From NCBI RefSeq assembly GCF_000467125.1, contig NZ_BATJ01000020.1:46358-110357 (forward strand): a stretch of 64,000 nucleotides of DNA, read 5' to 3'. Numbering within the stretch: position 1 is the first letter of the stretch; each line of letters begins with the position of its first letter. Shown here one piece after another: positions 9,203 to 18,651 of this stretch. The DNA is from Vibrio proteolyticus NBRC 13287 (GTDB taxonomy: Bacteria > Pseudomonadota > Gammaproteobacteria > Enterobacterales > Vibrionaceae). Position numbers and translations under genes: made by a program. The notes below the pieces were generated by a model. That model was not told the origin of the DNA. It did no database searches and saw only the letters and a list, made by a program, of their open reading frames with translations.

Positions 9203-9592
9203 ATGACGAAAGTACTTCACACGGAATCCGCGCCAGCGGCAATTGGTCCTTACGTACAAGGCGTTGATCTGGGTAATATGGTACTGACTTCGGGTCAGAT
9301 CCCAGTGAACCCGGCGACAGGTGAAGTGTCTGCCGACATCGCACAGCAGGCACGTCAGTCACTGGACAATGTCAAAGCCGTAGTAGAAGCGTCTGGCCTG
9401 ACCGTCGCAGACATCGTGAAAATGACGGTTTTCGTTAAAGACCTGAACGACTTTGGCACCGTCAACGAGGTGTACGGCAAGTTCTTTGATGAGCATCAGG
9501 TTGCCAATTACCCGGCACGCTCGTGTGTGGAAGTGGCACGCCTGCCAAAAGACGTAGGTATCGAAATCGAAGCCATCGCAGTGCGTAAATAA
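9203..9592 (+). CDS. ridA: 2-iminobutanoate/2-iminopropanoate deaminase RidA
   Basis: 129 residues of the RidA/YjgF family, which hydrolyses reactive enamine/imine intermediates made by PLP enzymes such as threonine dehydratase. The substrate-carboxylate arginine is Arg106 in NYPARSCVEV. The start at 9203 gives the usual family length; an in-frame extension to 9023 overlaps pyrI and is rejected. The ribosome-binding site is weak. The gene lies next to pyrBI, as in E. coli, but has its own terminator. Confidence 0.95.
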   Translation: MTKVLHTESAPAAIGPYVQGVDLGNMVLTSGQIPVNPATGEVSADIAQQARQSLDNVKAVVEASGLTVADIVKMTVFVKDLNDFGTVNEVYGKFFDEHQVANYPARSCVEVARLPKDVGIEIEAIAVRK

Positions 9593-9611
9593 CCTAAGCG
9601 GCGCGCAAGAC

Positions 9612-9641
9612 ACAAAAGGCGAGCTCATGCTCGCCTTTTTC
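9612..9641 (+). terminator. Terminator after ridA
   Basis: The eight-base stem AGGCGAGC/GCTCGCCT has a four-base loop and is followed by TTTT. A-runs on the other side allow it to stop the convergent lipoprotein gene too. Confidence 0.88.
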
Positions 9642-9654
9642 GTGCTGGTCATCG

Positions 9655-10692
9655 TTACAGATTGGCTTCGCTATCTTGCCCTGCCGTCACCACGATATTA
9701 CTCTGAGACGCGTGGATACGGAAAGTTTCACCGTCCACAATGCCCTCTTCCGAGTCATCGTTCGCAGTACAGGTGTAGCCGATCGAATAAGTGCCCGGCG
9801 CCAGATAGCCGAATTCGTATTCGTAGCTTACGCCGTTATCGTCGGTTGTGACATTGGCGGCGCTCAGTGGCGCAACGCTGCCCGTTCCGGCAAAAGTGCC
9901 CATATCAGCTTGGGCGACATCGCCCGAGTACAGGTAAACAGCATGCGCGTAGCCATTACCGGATGGCGAATCCGTTTCGCATGCGCCATAAGTGGCCGTG
10001 GCAATCTCCCCTTCAATCTCTCCGGTGGTCACGGTATTAACCAGCGCCACGGACGTACGCTGAATGGTGTAGTTGTCTGGTGACGTGGTGTCCTCTTTGA
10101 GGCCACGCCGTAGATCAAACTCCAGGACAAAATCGTCGTTCTGGTTATTAACCGTAAAGGTGTCGTTAAAGTACAACACGCCGGCGTTAGGTTCTTCACC
10201 AACCCCTTGAGGGCACTTGCCCTCACCTTTGACCGTCAGCGGATACTGGTTACCGGAAGCGGTTTCAACGACATAAGAAGGGTACTCAGGATGGTCACCG
10301 TCGTTGGCGAACACGCACAGTTTGTAGTCACCGTTGCCTAAGACCTGGTCTTCCACCAGAGCCTGCGCGTCACTGCCCTGGAAATCCAGCAGGTTGACAC
10401 TCAACGGCAACGGTTCCTGACCGTCCGGCAGTGGATCGCCGTTCTCGTCAATCAAATTTCCCTCAGCATCGCGTTTGTACACCTCGACCACAACCGGATC
10501 ACCGCCACCCAGTGGCAGAAACGCGACTTTGCTGTAGGTCACGACTACTTCGGAGACATCGTCCACCGGCGCATCCGATACCGATAACGTCACTGGTGTG
10601 GTTGAGTTCGAATCCGATCCTGAATCTGAACCACAACCAGTCAAAGCCAGAGCCACAGCTCCGGCAACCATCGCCATATTCCAATGTTTCAT
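9655..10692 (-). CDS. DUF4382-type acidic lipoprotein
   Basis: 345 residues from the ATG at 10692, which has AAGG upstream and gives a clean lipoprotein signal ending LALTGC (Cys20). A longer frame to 10749 would bury the signal and is rejected. A Ser/Asp linker follows the cysteine, then a DUF4382-like beta domain that begins VTLSVSDAPVDDVSEV (about 32-47) and ends near residue 220, then a second Ig-like part. Asp and Glu are strikingly frequent and acidic pairs recur, as in calcium-binding secreted beta proteins. Function unknown. It stands alone between two well-known operons. Confidence 0.85.
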   Translation of the reverse strand: MKHWNMAMVAGAVALALTGCGSDSGSDSNSTTPVTLSVSDAPVDDVSEVVVTYSKVAFLPLGGGDPVVVEVYKRDAEGNLIDENGDPLPDGQEPLPLSVNLLDFQGSDAQALVEDQVLGNGDYKLCVFANDGDHPEYPSYVVETASGNQYPLTVKGEGKCPQGVGEEPNAGVLYFNDTFTVNNQNDDFVLEFDLRRGLKEDTTSPDNYTIQRTSVALVNTVTTGEIEGEIATATYGACETDSPSGNGYAHAVYLYSGDVAQADMGTFAGTGSVAPLSAANVTTDDNGVSYEYEFGYLAPGTYSIGYTCTANDDSEEGIVDGETFRIHASQSNIVVTAGQDSEANL

Positions 10693-10834
10693 ATGTATTA
10701 CCTTGAATAAGTGACTTTTCTTATTAACAAATAAAACATTAGCAAACATATGGGCACGCTGCCCCGTTTAAGGGTCAGCGTTTGGTTAGTAAATGGCAAT
10801 ACTCAGGTAAAGTGCGATCCTGCTTCCGCGTGCG

Positions 10835-11683
10835 CTATTTGAACCCTTTGACTTTTTTAATCAAATCGTAGGCGTTCTGGATTTCCTGCGATTTTTCTTT
10901 GGCCACATTCATCATTTCCGGTGGCAGACCTTTCGCCATCAACTTATCAGGATGGTGTTCATTCATCAGTTTGCGATACGCACGCTTGATCGTTTTCGCA
11001 TCGTCACTCTCACTCACACCAAGCACGTCGTAGGCATCGGCAAGGTGATTGGTCCGAGACGCTTGTTGCCAACCAGACTGATGGGAACGCTGGCCACTTT
11101 GCTGCCCGCCCCCATGCTGAAAGCGAAACGCCGCTTCCTGCATCCGCAGACGTTGTTCGAGTTGCTCGGACGAAAAACCCAGGCCACGAGCGATTTTGTG
11201 CAGGACATTGCGTTCACTCGGATGCAGGCTGCCATCGGCAAACGCCGCCGATATTTGCAGCTCGAGAAAGAACTGCAATAGGTCAAAACGGCCCCCCGTC
11301 GAAATGCGCACCCGCTCCAGCGTGCTTTCAAGCGGAAAATCCGGGCTCTTGCCATCACGGAAAGCGTCCTGCGCTGCACGGCGCTGCTCACCGTGCAGAT
11401 TCATGCGATCCATCATAATGGTCGCCAGTTCGATCTCCTGCGGTGTCACCTGGCCTTTGGCTTTGGCCACATGTCCCATCACCGCAAACGCTGCTTTAAA
11501 GAATTCTTCTTGTTTTTCTGTCTGGCTTGGCCCCGAACCGAATGCGCCGGTACGGAATCCCGCCTGACTCATGCGGCGGGCTTTATCAAACTGGTGGCCG
11601 ATGAAGATCCCCAGTATGGCGCCAAACGGTCCCCCGAAAAGAAAACCAAAAAAACCGCCCAGGATTTTGCCAAAAATCTGCAT
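10835..11683 (-). CDS. djlA: Membrane-anchored J-domain co-chaperone DjlA
   Basis: 282 residues. A single N-terminal, glycine-rich membrane segment (about 5-29, GGFFGFLFGG) anchors the protein, as in E. coli DjlA where this helix dimerises. A TerB-like helical domain covers about 50-190. A Gln/Ser-rich linker leads to a C-terminal J domain with HPD at 244-246, which stimulates DnaK. Divergent from lptD, as in E. coli. Confidence 0.95.
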   Translation of the reverse strand: MQIFGKILGGFFGFLFGGPFGAILGIFIGHQFDKARRMSQAGFRTGAFGSGPSQTEKQEEFFKAAFAVMGHVAKAKGQVTPQEIELATIMMDRMNLHGEQRRAAQDAFRDGKSPDFPLESTLERVRISTGGRFDLLQFFLELQISAAFADGSLHPSERNVLHKIARGLGFSSEQLEQRLRMQEAAFRFQHGGGQQSGQRSHQSGWQQASRTNHLADAYDVLGVSESDDAKTIKRAYRKLMNEHHPDKLMAKGLPPEMMNVAKEKSQEIQNAYDLIKKVKGFK

Positions 11684-11832
11684 TTATGTGCTCTCAATCT
11701 ATGAATTTTTCTGTGGTTCAGTGGTCTGATAGTGCCGTAAGCTTCAAATTACTTTATGATAAGGGCCGATTTATTTAACATTCGGTCACCTATTCACCGA
11801 AGAAATCAAGTTCAACAGGATAGTAAAACTCG

Positions 11833-14193
11833 ATGCCACGTTTTCCCCTAACCCTATTGGCCGCTTCAATCAGTGCTGCTTTTTTTGTGCCTCCGACTCA
11901 AGCCGAAGCGACGGTAGAGGATAGTGTGCAGGAACTGCCCGCTATAGATCAATGCTTGATCAATCAGCCAGACCCCGAAAACCCGAACGAACAACCAATT
12001 AACGTTGAAGCGGATGCGCTGGAAGCAGTAAACGGCGAAAAAGCGACCTACAGCGGTAACGTGGTTGTCACCCAAGGTAAGAAACGCATTATTGCAGATA
12101 ACGTCACCCTGCACCAAAAAGAGAACATCGTGGTCGCTGAAGGTAACGTTAACTTCAGCGATGGCCAACTAAAAGGTCTCTCCGATCGCGCCACCAACGA
12201 TCTCAACACGGATCAGGTGACCTTAGAGAACACCAAGTACAAATTCCTGTGTGAGCCGGGCCGCGGTCATGCGGTCTACATCTCCAAAACTGGCAAAGCC
12301 GTGTACGAGATTGAAGACGGCTCGATTACCTCCTGCCCAGACGGTGACAACGCGTGGCGCATGGTCGCCACCAGCATCGACGTTGATCAGAATGAAGAAC
12401 AGGCCACGTTCTACAACCCACGTTTTGAAATCCAGAACGTGCCGGTATTTTATCTGCCCTGGTTGACCGTGCCGATCGGTGACACGCGTAAAACCGGCTT
12501 CCTATACCCGACCGTCTCGTACGGTTCGAGCGACGGTTACGAGATGGAGGTGCCAATTTACTGGAACATCCATCCACAGTACGACTTAACCACCACGTTC
12601 AAATACATGTCGGAGCGCGGCACACAGTTGAACGGCGAGTTCCGCTACCTCAACGTGCTGGGTAAAGGTGGCATCGAATTTGAATATCTGCCGGATGATC
12701 AGAAATACCAGGAAAAAGGCGATCGCTGGGGTATCCAGTACCGTCACAGCGGTATTTTCCGTCAAGCGTGGAAATTCGACATTGATTATTCCAAAGTCAG
12801 TGACATTGATTACTTCTCCGACGTTGACTCCAGCATAGGTAACCGTGAAGACGGCCAGCTGATCCAGGAAGGCGAAGCGACGTACCGCTCCAACAACTGG
12901 GACGCGTCAGTACTGGTGCGGGACTTCCAGTTGTTGACCGACGACCCGACCAACACCAACCAGCCGTATCGTCTGATGCCACAGCTGGCGTTTAACTACT
13001 ACTCACCTGAGCTGATGCGTTATCTGGACTTTGACATGCTGAGCAGCATTTCACGTTTTGATACCGACGCCAGAGGCAAGCCGTCGGCCACCCGCGTCCA
13101 TATTGAGCCGGGTCTGACCGTGCCGGTGGGCAACACCTGGGGTACCTGGACCACAGAAGCGCGCTTGCTGACCACATACTACCATCAGGATCTGGAAGGA
13201 GTGGATCGCACCAATGAGGCGTACGAGAATCTGGACGAGAACCTCACCCGGGTGATCCCGCAGTTCCGCACCCATGCCGGTGTGGTCCTTGAGCGCGGCA
13301 CCACCTTTATTGATGGCTACACTCAGACGCTGGAACCTCAGGTTCAGTATCTGTACGTGCCGAACGAAAAACAGGACAACATCGGCTGGTACGACACCAC
13401 GCTGCTGCAAACTGACTACTATGGTCTGTTCCGCAGCCGTAAGTACAGCAGTGTCGACTACATCGCACCAGCCAACCAGGTCAGTTACGGGGCCACCACG
13501 CGTTTCTTCGATGATGGCTACAAAGAGCGTCTAAATATCTCGTTTGGTCAGATTTTCTTCCTGGACAAAGGCACGAAAGATTCATCCCCTTACGAAGACA
13601 GCAACAACGATGAAGACACCAACTACTCCGCTTGGGCAGTAGAGATGGACTTCAACTATGCAGATGCGCTGTTCTACCATGGTGGGATTCAGTATGACAT
13701 CGACTCCAGCTCGGTTCAGTCCGCCAACAGCACGCTGGAATACCGTTTCAATGCGGGCTACGTGCAGACCAACTACCGTTACGTCGATAAAGACTACATT
13801 GATGAAACCGTCACTTTTAACACCGACAACATCACCAAAGACGGCATCTCCCAGCTCGGTCTGCTGGGCAGTTACAAGCTGAACCGCAACTGGTCGGCCA
13901 GTGCTCAGTACTTCTACGACCTGACCATAGATCAAGACATCGAATGGTTGGCTAACCTGAACTACCGTTCAGACTGCTGGTACATCGGCTTTACCTACAG
14001 TAACCAGCTGCGTAAATGGGACCCATCGTTCGGTGCTTACCCAGACGCAGATCCTGAATATGAGAACAACTTCAGTGTTAACTTCGGTATCATCGGTTTC
14101 GGTACCTCAGTCGGATCAGACTCCAGTGCAACTGGTGTCAGCGGTGCTGGCAATGCTCTGGGCTACGGCCGCCCATTCTTCTTGAACAACTAA
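11833..14193 (+). CDS. lptD: LPS assembly outer-membrane protein LptD
   Basis: 786 residues. With LptE this barrel inserts lipopolysaccharide into the outer leaflet. Signal peptide ends near PTQAEA (residue 25); the periplasmic jellyroll (OstA/LptA-like) covers about 52-200; the C-terminal beta-barrel fills the rest. Cysteines at 41, 140, 168 and 715 probably make the two inter-domain disulphides. E. coli has adjacent Cys724-Cys725 in the barrel, but only one barrel cysteine was seen here. First gene of an envelope/housekeeping run ending with apaH. Confidence 0.97.
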   Translation: MPRFPLTLLAASISAAFFVPPTQAEATVEDSVQELPAIDQCLINQPDPENPNEQPINVEADALEAVNGEKATYSGNVVVTQGKKRIIADNVTLHQKENIVVAEGNVNFSDGQLKGLSDRATNDLNTDQVTLENTKYKFLCEPGRGHAVYISKTGKAVYEIEDGSITSCPDGDNAWRMVATSIDVDQNEEQATFYNPRFEIQNVPVFYLPWLTVPIGDTRKTGFLYPTVSYGSSDGYEMEVPIYWNIHPQYDLTTTFKYMSERGTQLNGEFRYLNVLGKGGIEFEYLPDDQKYQEKGDRWGIQYRHSGIFRQAWKFDIDYSKVSDIDYFSDVDSSIGNREDGQLIQEGEATYRSNNWDASVLVRDFQLLTDDPTNTNQPYRLMPQLAFNYYSPELMRYLDFDMLSSISRFDTDARGKPSATRVHIEPGLTVPVGNTWGTWTTEARLLTTYYHQDLEGVDRTNEAYENLDENLTRVIPQFRTHAGVVLERGTTFIDGYTQTLEPQVQYLYVPNEKQDNIGWYDTTLLQTDYYGLFRSRKYSSVDYIAPANQVSYGATTRFFDDGYKERLNISFGQIFFLDKGTKDSSPYEDSNNDEDTNYSAWAVEMDFNYADALFYHGGIQYDIDSSSVQSANSTLEYRFNAGYVQTNYRYVDKDYIDETVTFNTDNITKDGISQLGLLGSYKLNRNWSASAQYFYDLTIDQDIEWLANLNYRSDCWYIGFTYSNQLRKWDPSFGAYPDADPEYENNFSVNFGIIGFGTSVGSDSSATGVSGAGNALGYGRPFFLNN

Positions 14194-14243
14194 TGATCTC
14201 GGTCTGCCTCACAGGCAGACCGGTTTTATAGATAGGACGATAA

Positions 14244-15542
14244 ATGAAATCCTGGAAAGCTACCCTCATCACTCTGCTGACAACCTGCACAGTGACCCTG
14301 GCCCACGCTGCACCGCGTGAGCTGGATCAGATCGCGGTCATCGTCAACGACGGTGTGGTATTGCAAAGTGACATCTACTCAGCGATGAAAACCATTCGCG
14401 CCAATGCCAAGAAAAACGCGCAAACCCTGCCACCAGATTCGGTCCTGAAAGAACAGGTGACCGAGAAGCTGATCATGGACACCATTCAGCAACAAGAAGC
14501 AGAGCGTATCGGTGTGCGTGTTGACGACAACCGTCTCAACCAAGCCATTGGTGACATTGCGCAGAAAAACGACCAGTCGCTGGAGCAACTGCAGGCGGCT
14601 GTGGCAGCAGAAGGTCTGACCTGGGCGGATTACCGTGAGCAGATCCGTAAAGAGATCGCCGCCAGTGAAGCGCGCAATGCGCTGGTTCGTCGCCGCATCA
14701 ATATTTTACCGGCCGAAGTAGACAACCTGGCAAACCTGCTGGCTCAGGAAACCAATGCCACGGTGCAGTATAAAATCTCCCATATCCAGTTGCGCGTCGA
14801 CGAAGGCGTCGATAAAGCCGACGTTGAGAAACAAGCCAACGATCTGGTCGCGAAACTCAAATCCGGCGCAGACTTCGCAACCATGGCATACACTTACTCG
14901 AAAGGACCAAAAGCACTGCAAGGCGGTGACTGGGGCTGGATGCGCAAAGAAGAGATGCCAACCATTTTTGCCGATCAAATCAGCTTTCAGAGCAAAGGCA
15001 CGATTATCGGACCGTTTCGCAGCGGTGTCGGTTTCCACATTCTGAAAATCGACGACGTGAAAGGTCTGGAGACAGTGGCAGTAACGGAAGTCAACGCGCG
15101 CCACATTCTGATCAAGCCGACCGTCATCCTCAGCGATGAGGGGGCACAAAAAGAGCTGAATGACTTTATCCGTCAAATTCGAGAAGGCAAAGCCAGCTTT
15201 GCAGAACTGGCGAAACAGTACAGTCAGGATCCGGGCTCGGCCGCTCAGGGCGGTAGCCTGGGCTATCAAACCCCGGATCTGTACGTACCAGAATTCAAGC
15301 ATCAGGTCGAAACTCTGCCAATTGGGCAAATCAGTGAGCCATTCAAAACCGTACACGGCTGGCACATTGTTGAAGTAATGGCGCGTCGTCAGGTTGACCG
15401 CACCGATGCTGCGCTGAAAAACAAAGCTTACCGAATTTTGTTTAATCGTAAATTCAATGAAGAAGCCAGTGCATGGCTGCAAGAAATGCGGGCCAGTGCC
15501 TTTGTTGAACAACTGAATGACGAAAACGATGGCAACAACTAA
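14244..15542 (+). CDS. surA: Periplasmic chaperone/peptidyl-prolyl isomerase SurA
   Basis: 432 residues with a signal peptide cleaved at about residue 22 (AHA/A). N-terminal chaperone region at about 23-175, then two parvulin domains: the first around 176-275, the second around 286-385 with HILIKP, GGSLGYQTP and HGWHIVEV. SurA delivers outer-membrane proteins, including LptD encoded just upstream, to the BAM complex. The 3' end overlaps the pdxA start. Confidence 0.97.
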   Translation: MKSWKATLITLLTTCTVTLAHAAPRELDQIAVIVNDGVVLQSDIYSAMKTIRANAKKNAQTLPPDSVLKEQVTEKLIMDTIQQQEAERIGVRVDDNRLNQAIGDIAQKNDQSLEQLQAAVAAEGLTWADYREQIRKEIAASEARNALVRRRINILPAEVDNLANLLAQETNATVQYKISHIQLRVDEGVDKADVEKQANDLVAKLKSGADFATMAYTYSKGPKALQGGDWGWMRKEEMPTIFADQISFQSKGTIIGPFRSGVGFHILKIDDVKGLETVAVTEVNARHILIKPTVILSDEGAQKELNDFIRQIREGKASFAELAKQYSQDPGSAAQGGSLGYQTPDLYVPEFKHQVETLPIGQISEPFKTVHGWHIVEVMARRQVDRTDAALKNKAYRILFNRKFNEEASAWLQEMRASAFVEQLNDENDGNN

Positions 15543-16524
15543 ACGAATCGTGGTGACCGCCGGTGAGCCGGCGGGGATTGGACCGGATCTGGTGCTGGCT
15601 CTCTCAACAGAAAGCTGGGAACACCAGATTGTCGTCAGTGCCGACAAGTCGCTGTTGGCCGAGCGCGCCAAGCAACTTGGCGTTGAGGTCAAGCTGCTCG
15701 ACTACGATGCTGCCAAAGCTCCTGTGGCGCAAACCGCAGGCTCATTGGTGGTGGACCATATTCCTCTGGCAGCGCCTTGCAGCACTGGACAACTGGATGA
15801 AGCCAACGGTCACTACGTATTAAAAACACTGGAAAGAGCCGCTTTGGGCTGTATGAGCGGTGAATTTGATGCTATTGTCACCGGCCCTGTGCACAAGGGG
15901 GTGATCAACCGGGCAGGCGTTGCGTTCAGCGGACACACAGAATTCTTCGCGGAAAAGTCAGCAACACCGCTGGTAGTAATGATGCTGGCAACCGAAGGGC
16001 TGCGTGTGGCACTGGTGACCACTCACATTCCATTGGCCTATGTGTCTAAAGCCGTCACCAGCGAACGTCTGGAAAAAATCATTCATATCCTGCATCAGGA
16101 TCTGGTTGAGAAATTTGCCATTGAGCAACCCAAGATATATGTCTGCGGACTGAACCCACACGCTGGCGAAGACGGCTGTCTGGGGATGGAAGAGATCGAA
16201 ACCATCTCTCCGACACTGGAGCGGCTGCGCGACGAACATGGCATGAATCTGGTCGGCCCGTTGCCGGCGGATACGATCTTCAACCAGAAATACCTCGACG
16301 AGGCCGATGCCGTACTGGGCATGTACCACGACCAGGTGTTGCCGGTTCTGAAGTTTAAAGGCTTCGGCCGTTCAGTAAATATCACCCTTGGTCTACCCTT
16401 TATAAGAACTTCGGTCGATCACGGTACCGCTCTCGATCTGGCAGGGACAGGACGAGCGGACACAGGGAGCTTTAGAACAGCACTGACACACGCTATTGAA
16501 TTAGTAGAAAAGCAACCGAATTAA
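15529..16524 (+). CDS. pdxA: 4-hydroxythreonine-4-phosphate dehydrogenase
   Basis: 331 residues. The enzyme oxidises 4-phosphohydroxy-threonine in pyridoxal phosphate synthesis. GEPAGIGPD lies near the N-terminus; the metal-binding histidines are in VTGPVHKG and MYHDQVLP. The ATG at 15529 fits the family start (KRIVVTAGEPAG); an in-frame ATG at 15517 adds four residues and cannot be excluded. Neither has a clear ribosome-binding site and both lie inside surA, so translation is probably coupled. Confidence 0.95.
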   Translation: MATTKRIVVTAGEPAGIGPDLVLALSTESWEHQIVVSADKSLLAERAKQLGVEVKLLDYDAAKAPVAQTAGSLVVDHIPLAAPCSTGQLDEANGHYVLKTLERAALGCMSGEFDAIVTGPVHKGVINRAGVAFSGHTEFFAEKSATPLVVMMLATEGLRVALVTTHIPLAYVSKAVTSERLEKIIHILHQDLVEKFAIEQPKIYVCGLNPHAGEDGCLGMEEIETISPTLERLRDEHGMNLVGPLPADTIFNQKYLDEADAVLGMYHDQVLPVLKFKGFGRSVNITLGLPFIRTSVDHGTALDLAGTGRADTGSFRTALTHAIELVEKQPN

Positions 16525-16539
16525 TTTTTTGAGATGACT

Positions 16540-17346
16540 ATGAGAAATGATGTCCATTTAGGGCACAAAGCGCGTAAACGTTTTGGTCAAAACTTTCTGA
16601 ACGATCCGTATATCATTGATGGCATTGTCTCAGCCATCAACCCAAAACCAGGCCAGAATCTGGTTGAGATCGGCCCGGGCCTGGGCGCTATTACCGAACC
16701 GGTTGGCCGCGAAATCGATAAGATGACCGTGATTGAACTCGATCGCGATCTGGCGGAGCGTTTACGCAACCACCCGGAACTGGCAGACAAACTGACCATT
16801 CATGAAGGCGATGCCATGCGCTTTGACTTCACACAACTGGTCAAGCCAAACAACAAGTTACGTATTTTCGGTAACCTGCCTTACAACATCTCTACGCCGC
16901 TGATGTTCCACCTGTTTGAGTTCCATAAAGACATTCAGGACATGCACTTTATGCTGCAAAAAGAGGTGGTCAACCGCTTGGCCGCCGGCCCTGGCAGCAA
17001 AGCGTATGGTCGCCTGACCGTCATGGCGCAGTACTACTGTAAAGTCATGCCTGTACTGGAAGTGCCACCAACGGCGTTTGTCCCGCCACCAAAAGTAGAT
17101 TCAGCGGTTGTGCGTCTGGTGCCTTATGAAGATCTACCGCACCCGGCCACCAGTCTCAAATGGCTGGATCGCGTCTGCCGCGAAGGCTTCAATCAACGCC
17201 GTAAAACCGTGCGAAACTGCTACAAAGGCCTGCTGGGTGACAACGAGTTTGAACAACTGGGCATCAACTCAGGCGTTCGTCCGGAGAATCTGACTCTGGA
17301 GCAGTTTGTCGCGATGGCCAACTGGCTGGACGCTCACCACCAATAA
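16540..17346 (+). CDS. rsmA: 16S rRNA dimethyladenosine transferase RsmA (KsgA)
   Basis: 268 residues. It dimethylates two adjacent adenines in helix 45 of 16S rRNA during 30S maturation. The start is RKRFGQNFLND; SAM loop VEIGPGLGAIT and catalytic NLPYNIS are present. The second of two ATGs (16534 and 16540) is used because it matches the family start; TTGAG upstream could serve either. Same operon as pdxA, with a terminator hairpin just after the stop. Confidence 0.96.
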   Translation: MRNDVHLGHKARKRFGQNFLNDPYIIDGIVSAINPKPGQNLVEIGPGLGAITEPVGREIDKMTVIELDRDLAERLRNHPELADKLTIHEGDAMRFDFTQLVKPNNKLRIFGNLPYNISTPLMFHLFEFHKDIQDMHFMLQKEVVNRLAAGPGSKAYGRLTVMAQYYCKVMPVLEVPPTAFVPPPKVDSAVVRLVPYEDLPHPATSLKWLDRVCREGFNQRRKTVRNCYKGLLGDNEFEQLGINSGVRPENLTLEQFVAMANWLDAHHQ

Positions 17347-17356
17347 TTGCATCATC

Positions 17357-17384
17357 AAGCCGATAGCACTGCTATCGGCTTTTG
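17357..17384 (+). terminator. Hairpin between rsmA and apaG
   Basis: A ten-base perfect stem AGCCGATAGC with a three-base loop is followed by TTTTG. It probably terminates part of the transcripts before apaG-apaH. Confidence 0.75.
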
Positions 17385-17410
17385 TCTGTTAAGACAAGTA
17401 AGGAGTTGCC

Positions 17411-17791
17411 ATGGACGTATCCTCACCTTGCATCAAAGTTCAGGTTCACACCAAATACATCGCCGAGCAATCCAATCCGGAACTGCAGCGCTATGTGTTT
17501 GCCTACATGATCACGATTAAAAACCTCAGTACAGAAACCGTGCAGCTGATCAGCAGACGCTGGTTAATCACCGATGCTAACGGCAAACAAATGTCGGTAG
17601 AAGGTGAAGGCGTTGTCGGCAAGCAGCCGTTTATCGACGGCAACGACGAATACACCTACAGCAGTGGAACGGCACTGGAAACCCCGGTCGGCGTCATGCA
17701 AGGCCAGTACATCATGCACGACAGTAAAGGCGTGGAATTCAGCGCTGAAATCGATCCGTTCCGCCTGGCGGTACCGAATGTGCTGAACTAA
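17411..17791 (+). CDS. apaG: ApaG/CorD family protein
   Basis: 126 residues making one fibronectin-like DUF525 beta domain. It includes the conserved RRWLITDANG and GVVGKQP stretches. The biochemical role of bacterial ApaG is not settled; it is linked to metal resistance in Salmonella (CorD). AAGGAG precedes the ATG. It is 15 bases before apaH and the pair is conserved across gammaproteobacteria. Confidence 0.95.
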   Translation: MDVSSPCIKVQVHTKYIAEQSNPELQRYVFAYMITIKNLSTETVQLISRRWLITDANGKQMSVEGEGVVGKQPFIDGNDEYTYSSGTALETPVGVMQGQYIMHDSKGVEFSAEIDPFRLAVPNVLN

Positions 17792-17806
17792 CCGAACGGA
17801 GTTGCT

Positions 17807-18619
17807 GTGTCGACATATATTGTTGGTGATATTCAAGGTTGCTTTGATGAGTTGCAGGCACTGCTGACTCAGGCCGGCTTTTGCGCGGACAACGATCACT
17901 TATGGCTGGCGGGTGACTTAGTGGCCAGAGGCCCCAAATCCCTTGAGACACTGCGTTTTGTACGCGATCTGGGCGACAACGCGACCGTGGTACTGGGGAA
18001 TCATGATCTGCATCTTCTGGCCGTATCGCTTGGGATCCACAAAGTCAAAAAGAAAGATCAAACCCAGCCGATTTTCGACGCACCGGATCGCGACGAGTTG
18101 CTGGCCTGGTTGCGTCAACAGCCCCTGTTGGCGGAACACGATCAGTTTGTGATGGCCCATGCTGGGATCTCCCCGCAATGGGATCTGGATACCGCGCGTC
18201 AGTGCGCCCGAGAAGTAGAGCACGTGCTACGCAGTGAACACTGGCCTTGGCTAATTGAGCATATGTACAGCAACACGCCGGATTTCTGGCAGCCGACCTT
18301 ATCAGGGCTGGAGCGTTATCGTTACATCATCAATGCGTATACCCGGATGCGCTTTTGCTTGCCGGACGGACGACTCGACATGGCATGTAAGCTGCCCCCT
18401 AACGAGGTCAGTCCCCAGGAACTGATGCCCTGGTTCCGTTTACCGCAACGCATTCAGTTGGCAAAACCGGTTTTGTTTGGTCATTGGGCGGCGTTGGAAG
18501 GTTATCAGGGAGAAAGTGTGATCGGACTCGATACCGGCTGTGTCTGGGGCGGCAGCCTCACGATGCTCCGTTGGGAAGATCAGCGCTGGTTCCATCAACC
18601 TGCTCTGACGACCGCCTGA
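17807..18619 (+). CDS. apaH: Diadenosine tetraphosphatase (symmetrical)
   Basis: 270 residues, starting at GTG 17807 with CGGAG upstream. A metallophosphoesterase that splits Ap4A into two ADP and removes Np4A caps from RNA. Metal motifs GDIQGC, GDLVARGP and GNHDLHLL are in order near the N-terminus, with VMAHAGI and LFGHWA later. Convergent with folA. Confidence 0.96.
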   Translation: MSTYIVGDIQGCFDELQALLTQAGFCADNDHLWLAGDLVARGPKSLETLRFVRDLGDNATVVLGNHDLHLLAVSLGIHKVKKKDQTQPIFDAPDRDELLAWLRQQPLLAEHDQFVMAHAGISPQWDLDTARQCAREVEHVLRSEHWPWLIEHMYSNTPDFWQPTLSGLERYRYIINAYTRMRFCLPDGRLDMACKLPPNEVSPQELMPWFRLPQRIQLAKPVLFGHWAALEGYQGESVIGLDTGCVWGGSLTMLRWEDQRWFHQPALTTA

Positions 18620-18621
18620 GA

Positions 18622-18648
18622 TTACGCCCACCGGAGGGGTGGGCGATG
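18622..18648. terminator. GC hairpin between convergent apaH and folA
   Basis: CGCCCACC pairs with GGTGGGCG around a five-base loop. No T-run follows on either strand, so it may protect 3' ends or mark factor-dependent termination rather than act as a true intrinsic terminator. Confidence 0.45.
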
Positions 18649-18651
18649 ACA

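Noticed and set aside
14706..15692. Minus-strand ORF of 328 codons opposite surA
   Set aside because: Frame shadow of surA; no family features, signal or ribosome-binding site.
17357..18648. Hairpins as possible REP elements
   Set aside because: Stems at 17357 and 18622 differ from each other and have ordinary terminator or 3'-end positions.
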